A stretch of DNA of 64,000 nt from Alkaliphilus sp. B6464 (lineage in GTDB: Bacteria; Bacillota; Clostridia; Peptostreptococcales; Natronincolaceae): contig NZ_CP058557.1 of assembly GCF_018141165.1 (NCBI RefSeq), positions 2,418,001-2,482,000 on the forward strand. Direction: 5' to 3'. Numbering within the stretch: position 1 is the first letter of the stretch; every line of letters starts with the position of its first letter. The translations under genes were made by a program, and so were the position numbers. Below the pieces are notes generated by a model that saw only the letters and a program-made list of their open reading frames with translations, did not search any database and was not told the DNA's origin. Shown piece by piece: positions 55,107 through 63,037 of the stretch.

Positions 55107-55205
55107 ACATTGAGCCTCTACATATATAGTTCTAAAGCCTTACACCCAAGCCTTATAAATAAGGCTATGCCTGTGTTTGAGGCTACTATATATGCCCCTC
55201 AATGT
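55107..55205. repeat. Nested palindromic element with ACATTGAG...CTCAATGT ends
   Basis: A 99-nt segment folds on itself in consecutive stems: ACATTGAG/CTCAATGT, CATATATAG/CTATATATG, AGCCT/AGGCT, ACAC/TGTG and the apex AGCCTTAT/ATAAGGCT. It resembles a structured RNA or a non-autonomous palindromic repeat. Its ends match the element at 27517-27631. Confidence 0.55.
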
Positions 55206-55300
55206 AAATGGTTCACTTCGTCTAATATTTTACATTGTAAAATCTGTACATTTTTTATTAAGCACTCAAAATATAGTAATTGTACATTTTCAAATTATAA

Positions 55301-55858
55301 TTTACATTTGGTACGGATAATGAACATTTAGATATATCAAGGGAACGGCATCGTGTCGATGAATTTCCCGATGACTTACATTTTTCATTCCTCAAAAAGC
55401 CAGAAAATGACGAATACATGGATGCACTGATTGGGGGTACTTTAGGAAAGGTGCTTAACGATAACTACCATAATCTGTATGAAGCTATACAAAAAACAGA
55501 TAAATGCGCCGTAATCCGAGGCGAAGTTCAAAAAGACTCCGATCTACACTACATACGAAATGCGATTGGCTTTGTTCAGGCTCTTGTAGAGAAAGGTGTG
55601 ATCGTCGTGCTTGATTTACAGACTTTTACGTTGTATACGCCATCAGAATGGACAAGTAAAATATTTGACCCGAAATTTGACCCGTATACTCATGTCGTGA
55701 TTCTCACTTCTGAAATGGAAGATGGTTCTATTTGGCTTCATACACAAGTAATACCATCAATGGCAGCATTGGAATGTGCACTGCAATTTTTTCACTCTCA
55801 AGAAAGACCGTCATGTATTGAATGGGAGGAACTATATTTTTGTAGAGATTATGAGTAG
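55301..55858 (+). CDS. Hypothetical protein, 5' truncated
   Basis: The frame is open from 55301 with protein-like text (RERHRVDEFPDDLHFSF) before the first ATG at 55418, so the true N-terminus has been lost. The visible part (AVIRGEVQKDSDLHYIRNAI, VLDLQTFTLYTPSEW, YTHVVILTSEMEDG) has no family name I can give. It is followed 24 nt later by another immunity-type gene, which suggests an orphan immunity gene. Confidence 0.55.
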   Translation, partial: FTFGTDNEHLDISRERHRVDEFPDDLHFSFLKKPENDEYMDALIGGTLGKVLNDNYHNLYEAIQKTDKCAVIRGEVQKDSDLHYIRNAIGFVQALVEKGVIVVLDLQTFTLYTPSEWTSKIFDPKFDPYTHVVILTSEMEDGSIWLHTQVIPSMAALECALQFFHSQERPSCIEWEELYFCRDYE

Positions 55859-55882
55859 TTACGGGAAAGGAAATGGTAAAGT

Positions 55883-56674
55883 ATGGAACAGTGGCAGGCC
55901 CATTATTGTGATGGCAAACATAATTTGGATTGTATAATTGAAAATCATTACGGTGAGAATGACACAGAGCATCCTCTTAAAATGTGCATTGATGGCGTTA
56001 CTTTCTATGGGATGGATTTTGACGATTGGGAGTTGCCTGAGAATGAAAGTGCCGCCAATATAGACAGGGCGTCACAAAAATTCTTGTTTTTCCAATATGG
56101 AAGTAAGGAGAAGGGATATAGGTATATGCTCCAATCTTATAGCTTAAGCATAAAAATACCAACATATAGTTATTCCTTGAAAAATCAGTGCAGAATTTAT
56201 GCGGAATTGGAGGTTGTTTTTTCAATAGAAAGAAATGCAGAACAAACAGGTTCTTATTATCTTTTGGATGGAGAAAGGGTCCGCTCCGATAAAACTGTTT
56301 GTAGATCATTTCGCTTATTAATAGGGTCCGAAATATTTGAAGCAGAAAGCCCATCTACATTTTTTGAAACATCTTTTCTTTCCGTATGCAAACAACTAGG
56401 TGGAAAGTATTACCTATGTAATTGCTTTGGATGCTTATATTCTGATTATTCTCCTTACGGACAAAGTAATATGGGAACAATGTTATGCTTTTTTGATGTT
56501 GCAGAAAAGTATCTTAAGGTGAATGGAAAATATGGAGAGTATTTAAATGAGAACGAATGTACCATTTGGGATGTAATAGATCAGGGGCGGATTTGTCAGG
56601 AAGTTGGACTTTGCGACAAATTTGTTCCACGTGTCAACTGCTTAGGAGGATACCGCGGTTTGATATACGCATAA
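55883..56674 (+). CDS. DUF6304-like hypothetical (possible immunity) protein
   Basis: A 263-aa soluble protein, beta-rich, with a C-terminal cysteine pair in YLCNCFGCLYSDYSPYGQ. This resembles DUF6304 proteins found in toxin/immunity arrays; the family name is from memory and tentative. GGAAAGGAAATGG precedes ATG 55883. The frame is intact. Confidence 0.5.
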   Translation: MEQWQAHYCDGKHNLDCIIENHYGENDTEHPLKMCIDGVTFYGMDFDDWELPENESAANIDRASQKFLFFQYGSKEKGYRYMLQSYSLSIKIPTYSYSLKNQCRIYAELEVVFSIERNAEQTGSYYLLDGERVRSDKTVCRSFRLLIGSEIFEAESPSTFFETSFLSVCKQLGGKYYLCNCFGCLYSDYSPYGQSNMGTMLCFFDVAEKYLKVNGKYGEYLNENECTIWDVIDQGRICQEVGLCDKFVPRVNCLGGYRGLIYA

Positions 56675-56732
56675 GCATTCGCTTCTATAGGCGAATTAAA
56701 ACAAAGCTATATGAATTTGTAGGGGAGTCTAT

Positions 56733-57116
56733 ATGAATCAGCGAATGGAAAAAATTTTAGAAAGCATTAAGGAATCTACTAAGAAAATAAATATTTTGCC
56801 TGTTGATAAAAATGTTTTGAGTAATAATTTAAATTCTTTTGAAATAAATAAAGAGGGTTTACCGAAATTTGACTTGCCTGAAAGCATAGTTAATAGATAC
56901 GGAAGTTTCCCCGCCGATTGCACGGAGTTCATTTCTAATATAGATAGTTTAGTAAATCAGGCTGAAACAGTTTGGTTTCTATGTTCTAAAGACTATAAAG
57001 AGCAAGACGAAGATTATTTTCGTTGGAATGTCACCAAGGAAGCACCAGTTTTCTACGACATCATTATTGTACTCTCAAGGCGTGTGGAGACGGTGGTGTT
57101 GATAGAGAGACAATAG
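56733..57116 (+). pseudogene. SUKH/SMI1-like immunity protein truncated into attachment scar D
   Basis: Residues 1-107 (LPESIVNRYGSFPADCTEFI, ETVWFLCSKDY, then FRWN) match SMI1/KNR4-like immunity proteins. The remaining 20 residues (YDIIIVLSRRVETVVLIERQ) instead match the rum-like scars at 52.15 and 53.67 kb. So the gene was cut during insertion or excision and now reads into the scar. Site D (CGTGTGGAGACGGTGGTG) is at 57081-57098. Confidence 0.6.
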
Positions 57117-57559
57117 GTTGAAATCAAAGGCTTTATAGGATTTTATGTAAAAATTGAAGTGTGTTCTATGTTCCCCTAGACTTAGGTTTGGGGGGATTTT
57201 TAATAGGGCGGTCTATTATGTACGCAAAGTTATACTTTTACACAGAAATAAATAGTATGTCAATACTTCGGTTTAATATGAATTGAAAAAAGCGGAAAAA
57301 CTCTATTTTTCAATTTTGAATTTGAAAAATGGAATAAGGCCTTTTCTCTTTTTCGTGGGAGGTAAAGTCTTTCTCGAGAGATTTACAATGTTTTGCTAAG
57401 TGATATCCGCCTCTATAATGACAAATACATCCGAACTATCAGTTTCAAAATTGTTTTGCAAATAAAAAAGAAAAGTAGTAAAATTAGTTAACCAGGTTAT
57501 ATATTTACTAGGTTATGTAATTCTGTTTTAAGATATTAACTTTTTTGGAAGGTGATTTT
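57117..57559 (+). promoter_or_regulatory. Leader of the UvrA-like/MarR operon with a palindromic operator
   Basis: In this 443-bp gap, TAACCAGGTTA (57489-57499) is a perfect palindrome. CTAGGTTATGTAA lies 20 nt further on, a likely MarR-type site since a MarR gene follows. CCCCTAGAC..GGGG near 57173-57196 looks like a weak terminator for the previous gene. I see no ORF worth calling. Confidence 0.45.
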
Positions 57560-59827
57560 ATGGATAAGAAAAATAATGAAGGATATATACACGTAGTTGG
57601 AGCTAGAGAGAGAAATCTTAAAAATATTGATGTGAAAATCCCAAAGAAAAAAATAACTGTCTTTACCGGGGTTTCAGGCTCAGGGAAATCATCTCTAGTA
57701 TTTGATACAATAGCTGCAGAATCACAAAGGCAACTAAATGAAACTTATTCAAGTTTTATTCGTCATCGTTTACCTCACTATGGTCAACCGAAGGTGGATG
57801 CTATTGAAAATTTATCTGTTGCAATTATTATTGATCAAAAACGTATTGGAGGAAATGCAAGATCGACTGTTGGAACAATCACAGATATATATTCATTGCT
57901 AAGGTTATTGTTTTCTCGTATAGGGAAACCATTTGTTGGTTATTCCGATATTTTTTCATTTAATAATCCTTCGGGAATGTGCTCAAAATGTGAGGGGTTA
58001 GGAAGAGTTGATATGATAGATATTGAAATGTTGTTGGATAGAAATAAATCTCTTAATGAGGGTGCAATTTTATTTCCAACTTTTGAGCCGGGAGGATGGA
58101 GGTTAAAAAGATATATTCATTCGGGATTTTTTGATAATAATAAGAAGATAAAAGATTTTACAGATGACGAACTGGAATTGCTTTTATACAAATCAGATAT
58201 TAAAGTAACTACCTCTGATCCAGAATGGCCCAAAACTTCACTCTATGAAGGTCTTATTCCGAGAATTGAAAGAAGCTTCCTAAAAAAGGAAGAGGGAGAA
58301 TCAGTCAAATATAAAAAAGAAATAGATAGGATTGTTGGTAAAGAAACATGTCCTGCCTGTGGTGGTACTCGATTAAATCAAACCGTTTTGCAGTGTAAAA
58401 TAAACAATAAAAATATAGCAGATTGCAGTGAAATGCAAATTACTGATTTAGTAGATTTTATTCGTGCTATTAAAGACCCAAAAGCTACGACTATGGTCGT
58501 GGCTATAACCAATCGATTAGAACATTTAGTTTCAATTGGTTTAGGTTATTTAAGTTTAAATCGTGAAACATCAACTCTTTCAGGTGGTGAATCACAACGA
58601 ATAAAAATGGTTCGACAGTTAGGAAGTAGTTTAACAGATATTACTTATATTTTCGACGAACCGAGCATTGGATTACATCCTCATGATGTGAATAAGATTA
58701 ATGCTCTATTAAAACTTTTACGTGATAAGGGGAATACAGTTCTGATAGTCGAGCATGATCCAGATGTAATCAAAATTGCAGACTATATCATTGATATTGG
58801 ACCGCAAGCTGGAATAAATGGTGGCAAAATCATGTATCAAGGTGTTTTAAATGGTTTGGCGGAATCAGACACAATTACTGGAAAATATCTATGCACTCAA
58901 ACACAGTTAAAAAAGAATATCAGAAACCCAGTTGAATGGTTATCTCTGAAAGATGCAAATTTGCATAACCTAAAAAATATTAATGTAATCATCCCTAAAG
59001 GAGTTATGACGGTGGTAACTGGAGTTGCAGGTTCAGGGAAAAGTACATTAATCAATCATGTGTTACCTAAATTTTATCCTGAAACGATTTTTATTGATCA
59101 GAAGCCAATTCAAACCTCAAAGCGCTCTAATATTGCTACTTTTACGGGAATGTTTGATATAATAAGGGGGCTATTTTCAAAAGCAAATAATGTAAAACCT
59201 GCTCTATTTAGCTTTAATTCACAAGGAGCCTGTCCAAACTGTAAAGGGTTGGGAGTAACATATACAGATTTAGCATTTATGGATACGATAGTAAATACAT
59301 GTGAGGTTTGTCAAGGTGATAGATTTATAGATGAAGCATTAAGTTATAAATTACGTGATAAAAATATAAGTGAAGTTTTAAACATGACAGTTGACGAAGC
59401 ATTAGATTTTTTCTATGAAAAAGAAATATCAACAACATTAAAAAGGCTGGCAGATGTAGGAATAACTTATATTACACTTGGACAGCCATTAAATACTTTA
59501 TCTGGTGGTGAACTGCAAAGAGTAAAGCTTGCCGATGAGGTTGAGAGTAATGGGAACATCTATGTGTTAGACGAACCGACTACGGGACTTCATATGTCAG
59601 ACACATCCCAGCTTCTTAAAATTTTGGATCGTCTTGTTGAACAAGGCAGTACCGTAATTGTGATAGAACATAATTTAGATGTTATTAGTCAAGCAGATTG
59701 GATCATTGATTTAGGACCTTTTGCGGGACAGAATGGTGGTAAAGTTATGTTTGAGGGATTACCAAAGGATTTAATAAATTGCAATTCCTCTATTACAGGA
59801 CAATATTTAAAGAAATATATTAAGTAA
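57560..59827 (+). CDS. UvrA-like ABC ATPase (class II, drug-resistance type)
   Basis: A 755-aa soluble twin-ABC protein like UvrA but about 200 residues shorter. It has Walker A TGVSGSGKSSLVF (about 33-45), a zinc motif with CSKCEGLG and CPACGGTR, signature LSGGESQRIKMV, then a second Walker A GVAGSGKSTLINHV, CPNCKGLGVTY, and LSGGELQRVKLADE. Class II UvrA proteins lack the UvrB-binding domain and are linked to resistance to DNA-binding drugs rather than core repair. ATG 57560 follows GGAAGGTGA; an upstream in-frame TTG is rejected. It is coupled to the MarR gene 11 nt downstream. Confidence 0.9.
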   Translation: MDKKNNEGYIHVVGARERNLKNIDVKIPKKKITVFTGVSGSGKSSLVFDTIAAESQRQLNETYSSFIRHRLPHYGQPKVDAIENLSVAIIIDQKRIGGNARSTVGTITDIYSLLRLLFSRIGKPFVGYSDIFSFNNPSGMCSKCEGLGRVDMIDIEMLLDRNKSLNEGAILFPTFEPGGWRLKRYIHSGFFDNNKKIKDFTDDELELLLYKSDIKVTTSDPEWPKTSLYEGLIPRIERSFLKKEEGESVKYKKEIDRIVGKETCPACGGTRLNQTVLQCKINNKNIADCSEMQITDLVDFIRAIKDPKATTMVVAITNRLEHLVSIGLGYLSLNRETSTLSGGESQRIKMVRQLGSSLTDITYIFDEPSIGLHPHDVNKINALLKLLRDKGNTVLIVEHDPDVIKIADYIIDIGPQAGINGGKIMYQGVLNGLAESDTITGKYLCTQTQLKKNIRNPVEWLSLKDANLHNLKNINVIIPKGVMTVVTGVAGSGKSTLINHVLPKFYPETIFIDQKPIQTSKRSNIATFTGMFDIIRGLFSKANNVKPALFSFNSQGACPNCKGLGVTYTDLAFMDTIVNTCEVCQGDRFIDEALSYKLRDKNISEVLNMTVDEALDFFYEKEISTTLKRLADVGITYITLGQPLNTLSGGELQRVKLADEVESNGNIYVLDEPTTGLHMSDTSQLLKILDRLVEQGSTVIVIEHNLDVISQADWIIDLGPFAGQNGGKVMFEGLPKDLINCNSSITGQYLKKYIK

Positions 59828-59838
59828 GGAGAATCTTT

Positions 59839-60258
59839 ATGGCTAAAAAAGAATTAGAGGATTACTATATCCCTTTTCAATGTATGATTATAAGTAATAT
59901 TAATCGCTTTAATATTGAGGGAATGACAACAGCCCAATATAATGTATTGGATATTTTAGATAAGCAAGGCTCTAAAACTACTAAAGAGTTAGCAGAGATT
60001 CGTGGGATTTCACAGGCTGGAATGTCTAAGTTAACAAAAAGGCTTTTGGAGAAAAAATATATTATACAAAAACGGAAGGAAGCTGATCGGCGAGCTTATG
60101 ATATTCTCATTACTCCTGCTGGTAAGGATTTTCTTATAAGATCAGAAAAATTCAGAAATGAAATCATGGATTTAATTGAAGATACGTTGACAGAAGAAGA
60201 ACTGTATTGCTTTATAAAACTATGCAAGAAAATTACAGATTCATATGTGGAGAAGTAA
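59839..60258 (+). CDS. MarR-family transcriptional regulator
   Basis: A 139-aa winged-helix regulator: TTAQYNVLDILDKQGSKTTK, the recognition helix region IRGISQAGMSKLTKRLLEK (about 54-72) and the wing KRKEADRRAYDILIT. AAGGAGAATC precedes ATG. Being in one operon with the UvrA-like gene, it probably controls its own operon in response to a toxic ligand through the palindrome at 57489. Confidence 0.9.
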   Translation: MAKKELEDYYIPFQCMIISNINRFNIEGMTTAQYNVLDILDKQGSKTTKELAEIRGISQAGMSKLTKRLLEKKYIIQKRKEADRRAYDILITPAGKDFLIRSEKFRNEIMDLIEDTLTEEELYCFIKLCKKITDSYVEK

Positions 60259-60421
60259 TTATATGAATTTGATGACTTTAACTATCCTATATACTTTTTG
60301 GATTAGCCCATTTCTTTTGTGGTAGCACCCATCAATAATTAAATCTTTTTAATTGGAGAATAGAGGGGTACTGATGCGTAAAAATCTCTGTTTTGCATGC
60401 TAGAATTATTTTCTTACTCCA

Positions 60422-60475
60422 ACCCATGTAGAGTGTGTATTTCAAAGGTCATTAAGTGTTGAAAAATTAGAAGCT
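60422..60475 (+). other. Rum 3'-end-like scar E
   Basis: In one frame the sequence reads FLTPTHVECVFQRSL; CATGTAGAGTGTGTA (60425-60439) resembles the rum insertion-site core. It closes the last module before truA. The match is short and could be chance. The rest of the 310-bp gap holds only the hairpin at 60480. Confidence 0.35.
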
Positions 60476-60479
60476 TAAA

Positions 60480-60511
60480 GGGTAGCAAACTATAATAAAT
60501 AATGGCTACCC
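60480..60511. terminator. Hairpin downstream of truA
   Basis: GGGTAGC (60480-60486) and GCTACCC (60505-60511) form a 7-bp stem. On the minus strand it is followed by TTTAAG, a weak terminator. Confidence 0.4.
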
Positions 60512-60569
60512 CGTCAGCTTTGATTTTAATTTCTTCTATTAGTTGAGAGAATGCTTGTAAAAAGTTATT

Positions 60570-61307
60570 TTAGTAGTATACCTCTTCTAAAAACAAGCCA
60601 TGAGGTGGAAGTGTTTTACCAGCAATTGATCTGGTTTTGGTTTTTAGTATTTCATCAATATAGGAAATTTCTTTTTCTCTTATACCGATTTCTATCAAAC
60701 TGCCCATTATAATACGAATCATATTATATAGGAATCCATCTCCAATAAAGCTAAATTTCAACATATTTCCTTCTTTAACAATAGTTATTTCTTCAATGGT
60801 CCGAATAGTGGATTTATTGGTCTTTTTAACTGAAGAAAAGCCAATAAAATCATGAGTTCCAACTAGCTTTTTTGATGCCTCCTCCATTAATCCAATGTCT
60901 AGAGTTTCAATGAATTGATAACTATATTTTCGTTGAAAAGGTGATGGAATCCAATGATTCCAAATGTAATAAGTATATTTTTTGCTTTTTGCATTATATC
61001 TACTATGAAATCTTTCTGGTGCTTCTATTACTTTACTTACTACAATATCCTGTGGTAAATAATGATTAATGTATTTGTGCATTTCTTTTGTTGTCATATT
61101 AGATTTAGTTTTAAAGTTAGCTACTTGCCCTCTAGCATGGACACCTGCATCGGTTCGTCCTGACCCAATAATTTCAACGGATGAGGATACCATCTCACTG
61201 ATAACACTTTCCAATTTTCCTTGAATTGTTTGATCAGAATTCTTTAACCTTTGCCAACCGCTATACTTGCTACCATCATATTCTATTATTAGCTTAATAT
61301 TTCTCAT
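60570..61307 (-). CDS. truA: tRNA pseudouridine(38-40) synthase TruA
   Basis: Makes pseudouridine at positions 38-40 of tRNA anticodon stems. The 245-aa protein shows the N-terminal EYDGSKYSGWQR, the catalytic aspartate in GSGRTDAGVHARGQVANF (about 48-65), FHSRYNAKSKKYTYYIWN and the C-terminal GDGFLYNMIRIIMG. The minus-strand start follows GGGAGTGATC. Confidence 0.96.
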   Translation of the reverse strand: MRNIKLIIEYDGSKYSGWQRLKNSDQTIQGKLESVISEMVSSSVEIIGSGRTDAGVHARGQVANFKTKSNMTTKEMHKYINHYLPQDIVVSKVIEAPERFHSRYNAKSKKYTYYIWNHWIPSPFQRKYSYQFIETLDIGLMEEASKKLVGTHDFIGFSSVKKTNKSTIRTIEEITIVKEGNMLKFSFIGDGFLYNMIRIIMGSLIEIGIREKEISYIDEILKTKTRSIAGKTLPPHGLFLEEVYY

Positions 61308-61385
61308 AAGATCACTCCCTATTTATATATCATAACATGCTAAGGTGGATATACACCATTATATAAACTTTATTCTGTAATAAAA

Positions 61386-61479
61386 AGTATAATCTTATTT
61401 ATACATTATTGACATAATATATAAATAAGATTATACTATAATTAGTAATCTACTAATTTACTAAATTACTAATTAGTAA
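61386..61479 (+). promoter_or_regulatory. Promoter inside an 18-bp inverted repeat, plus a downstream palindrome cluster
   Basis: AGTATAATCTTATTTATA (61386-61403) and TATAAATAAGATTATACT (61420-61437) are perfect 18-bp arms. TTGACA (61409-61414) lies in the loop and the -10 TATACT (61432-61437) forms the end of the right arm, 17 nt apart. Further down are TTAGTAATCTACTAA (61442-61456) and the perfect palindrome TTACTAATTAGTAA (61466-61479). This is a heavily controlled promoter for the next two genes; the regulator is unknown. Confidence 0.65.
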
Positions 61480-61499
61480 AGGAAATAGGAGGAAAAGTA

Positions 61500-61979
61500 A
61501 TGAAAATACCAACTAATTTAAAGCATAAACCAGTCATTGTATCTGATAACTATGAAAATGTTGATGGTAGGTATTCATATAATACAGATGCAAAGGGACT
61601 TTCTTTAGGATTAGCTCAATGGAATGATAGAGGTAAGGTAGATATTTCAGCTAAAGTATGGAGACATACAGGAGAAAAATGGTCAAGACAGTCTGAAGAA
61701 TTACCATTACATCGAGTGCTTGACCTTGCAATTCTTGTTTGTAGAACTAAACTTCATTTTCAGGATGCCTATAGATATGAAAAATTATATGATACAGAGA
61801 ACCCTGTTATAGATAGAGTAGGATTGCAGGGGGATGCCATGACAGTGGCTGTATGCACTGATAATGAAAAAATTGATGAAGATATTAAACTATTCGGCCA
61901 GGCACTCAGTGATGATGGTGAGCTTATTGGAGAACGTTTGCGTACCTTGTCAAGAATATTAAAGGATATGGGGTATTAA
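61500..61979 (+). CDS. DUF6530-like hypothetical protein
   Basis: A 159-aa soluble protein with KPVIVSDNYENVDGRYSYNT, VWRHTGEKWSRQSEELPLHR and VIDRVGLQGDAMTVAVCTDN. I recall this pattern as DUF6530, of unknown function, typically next to a GIY-YIG gene as here. AATAGGAGGAAAAGTA precedes ATG. The following gene starts 3 nt after the stop. Confidence 0.7.
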   Translation: MKIPTNLKHKPVIVSDNYENVDGRYSYNTDAKGLSLGLAQWNDRGKVDISAKVWRHTGEKWSRQSEELPLHRVLDLAILVCRTKLHFQDAYRYEKLYDTENPVIDRVGLQGDAMTVAVCTDNEKIDEDIKLFGQALSDDGELIGERLRTLSRILKDMGY

Positions 61980-61982
61980 TCC

Positions 61983-62333
61983 ATGGACAGAAGAAAAGAA
62001 TTAAAGGAACAATACAAGCAGATGAAATCAGATATGGGTATATTTATTATACGTTCTAACTCCGATCAAAAGTGTTATATCCAAACAACTCAAGATTTGA
62101 AAGGAACTATCAATGGCACCAAATTTAAATTGTCAGCTGGTAATCATCCTAACCGAGAGTTACAAAATGAATGGAATAAGTATGGTGAAGGGAACTTCAC
62201 TATCGAGATACTTGAGAATCTCGAATACGAAAAAGATGAATCTAAAACCGATTATAGGGAAGATTTAGCTTTGCTACGAATGATTTGGGAAGAAAAATTA
62301 TCACAAAAAAACATCGAGTTTTATAAAAAATAG
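61983..62333 (+). CDS. GIY-YIG nuclease-fold protein
   Basis: A 116-aa protein with a GIY-YIG-like core. GIFIIRSNSDQKCYIQTTQD replaces the classical GIY...YIG strands, followed by KLSAGNHPNRELQNEW and a glutamate-containing helix (TIEILENLEYEKDES). Single-domain members of this type are common small Firmicute genes of unknown role. Its start codon is 3 nt after the DUF6530-like stop, so they are one operon. Confidence 0.75.
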   Translation: MDRRKELKEQYKQMKSDMGIFIIRSNSDQKCYIQTTQDLKGTINGTKFKLSAGNHPNRELQNEWNKYGEGNFTIEILENLEYEKDESKTDYREDLALLRMIWEEKLSQKNIEFYKK

Positions 62334-62364
62334 AGATGTTATATTGTGCAAAAGAATGTAAATG

Positions 62365-62412
62365 ACTGTAGATGGGTTTGTGTAAATTCGCAAACTTACT
62401 ACAGTTTTTACT
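62365..62412 (+). terminator. Terminator of the DUF6530-like/GIY-YIG operon
   Basis: ACTGTAG (62365-62371) pairs with CTACAGT (62399-62405), enclosing GTTTGTG/CGCAAAC, then TTTTACTTTTT. Confidence 0.75.
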
Positions 62413-62583
62413 TTTTATTGAAGAATAGAATTCTATTGAATTGCCAAGATGACTAGGAATATTTCTATCATGCCTATTGTACATTACGTTATATGATTTA
62501 ATAAAATAGAGAAGGATTAGAGAATGGAATTTAAAATAGCTTCTTGTGCAATTTAATAAAATTTCAATATCAAAAAATAATTA

Positions 62584-62640
62584 TTGACATGTATAGGTTA
62601 CAAGTGTAGACTAAAATTAAGACTACACTTGTAACCTATA
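62584..62640 (+). promoter_or_regulatory. blaI promoter with paired BlaI/MecI-type operators
   Basis: TTGACA (62584-62589), 17-nt spacer and TAGACT (62607-62612) are overlapped by perfect 18-bp inverted arms, TATAGGTTACAAGTGTAG (62592-62609) and CTACACTTGTAACCTATA (62623-62640). Each arm contains TACAnnTGTA, the half-palindromic core bound by BlaI/MecI repressors, with centres 25 bp apart. Confidence 0.8.
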
Positions 62641-62653
62641 AGGAGAGATTAAT

Positions 62654-63037
62654 ATGGAATCATTAGTTTCAAAGATAACAGATTCAGAAGTTGAAGTAAT
62701 GCGTGTATTATGGGAAGCTGGCTGTGAACTACCTATTGCAGATATTAGAAAACCGCTTGAAAAATCAAGTGGCTGGGAAAGCTCTACTATTAAAACTCTA
62801 CTTCGTAGACTTTGTAATAAGGGTGTAGTTCTATCGACTAAAAGAGATGTGTTTTATTATAAGCCTTTAGTTAGTGAGGCAGAATATAATGAATATACCA
62901 CGCAAAATTTAATTGATCGTTTGTATGATGGAAGTGCAAAAAACCTTGTGGCATCTCTATTAGGAAGAAAAAAGCTGGATGATGCCGATATTGAAGAGTT
63001 ATGCGCTCTATTTAAAGTTGGTGAGAGTAATGAATGA
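62654..63037 (+). CDS. blaI: BlaI/MecI/CopY-family transcriptional repressor
   Basis: A 127-aa winged-helix repressor: ITDSEVEVMRVLWEAG, SSTIKTLLRRLCNKGVV (recognition helix about 41-52) and the wing KRDVFYYKPLVSE, followed by a C-terminal dimerisation helix where the signalling protease cuts. AAGGAGAG precedes ATG. It should repress itself and the overlapping sensor gene through the paired operators. Confidence 0.93.
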   Translation: MESLVSKITDSEVEVMRVLWEAGCELPIADIRKPLEKSSGWESSTIKTLLRRLCNKGVVLSTKRDVFYYKPLVSEAEYNEYTTQNLIDRLYDGSAKNLVASLLGRKKLDDADIEELCALFKVGESNE

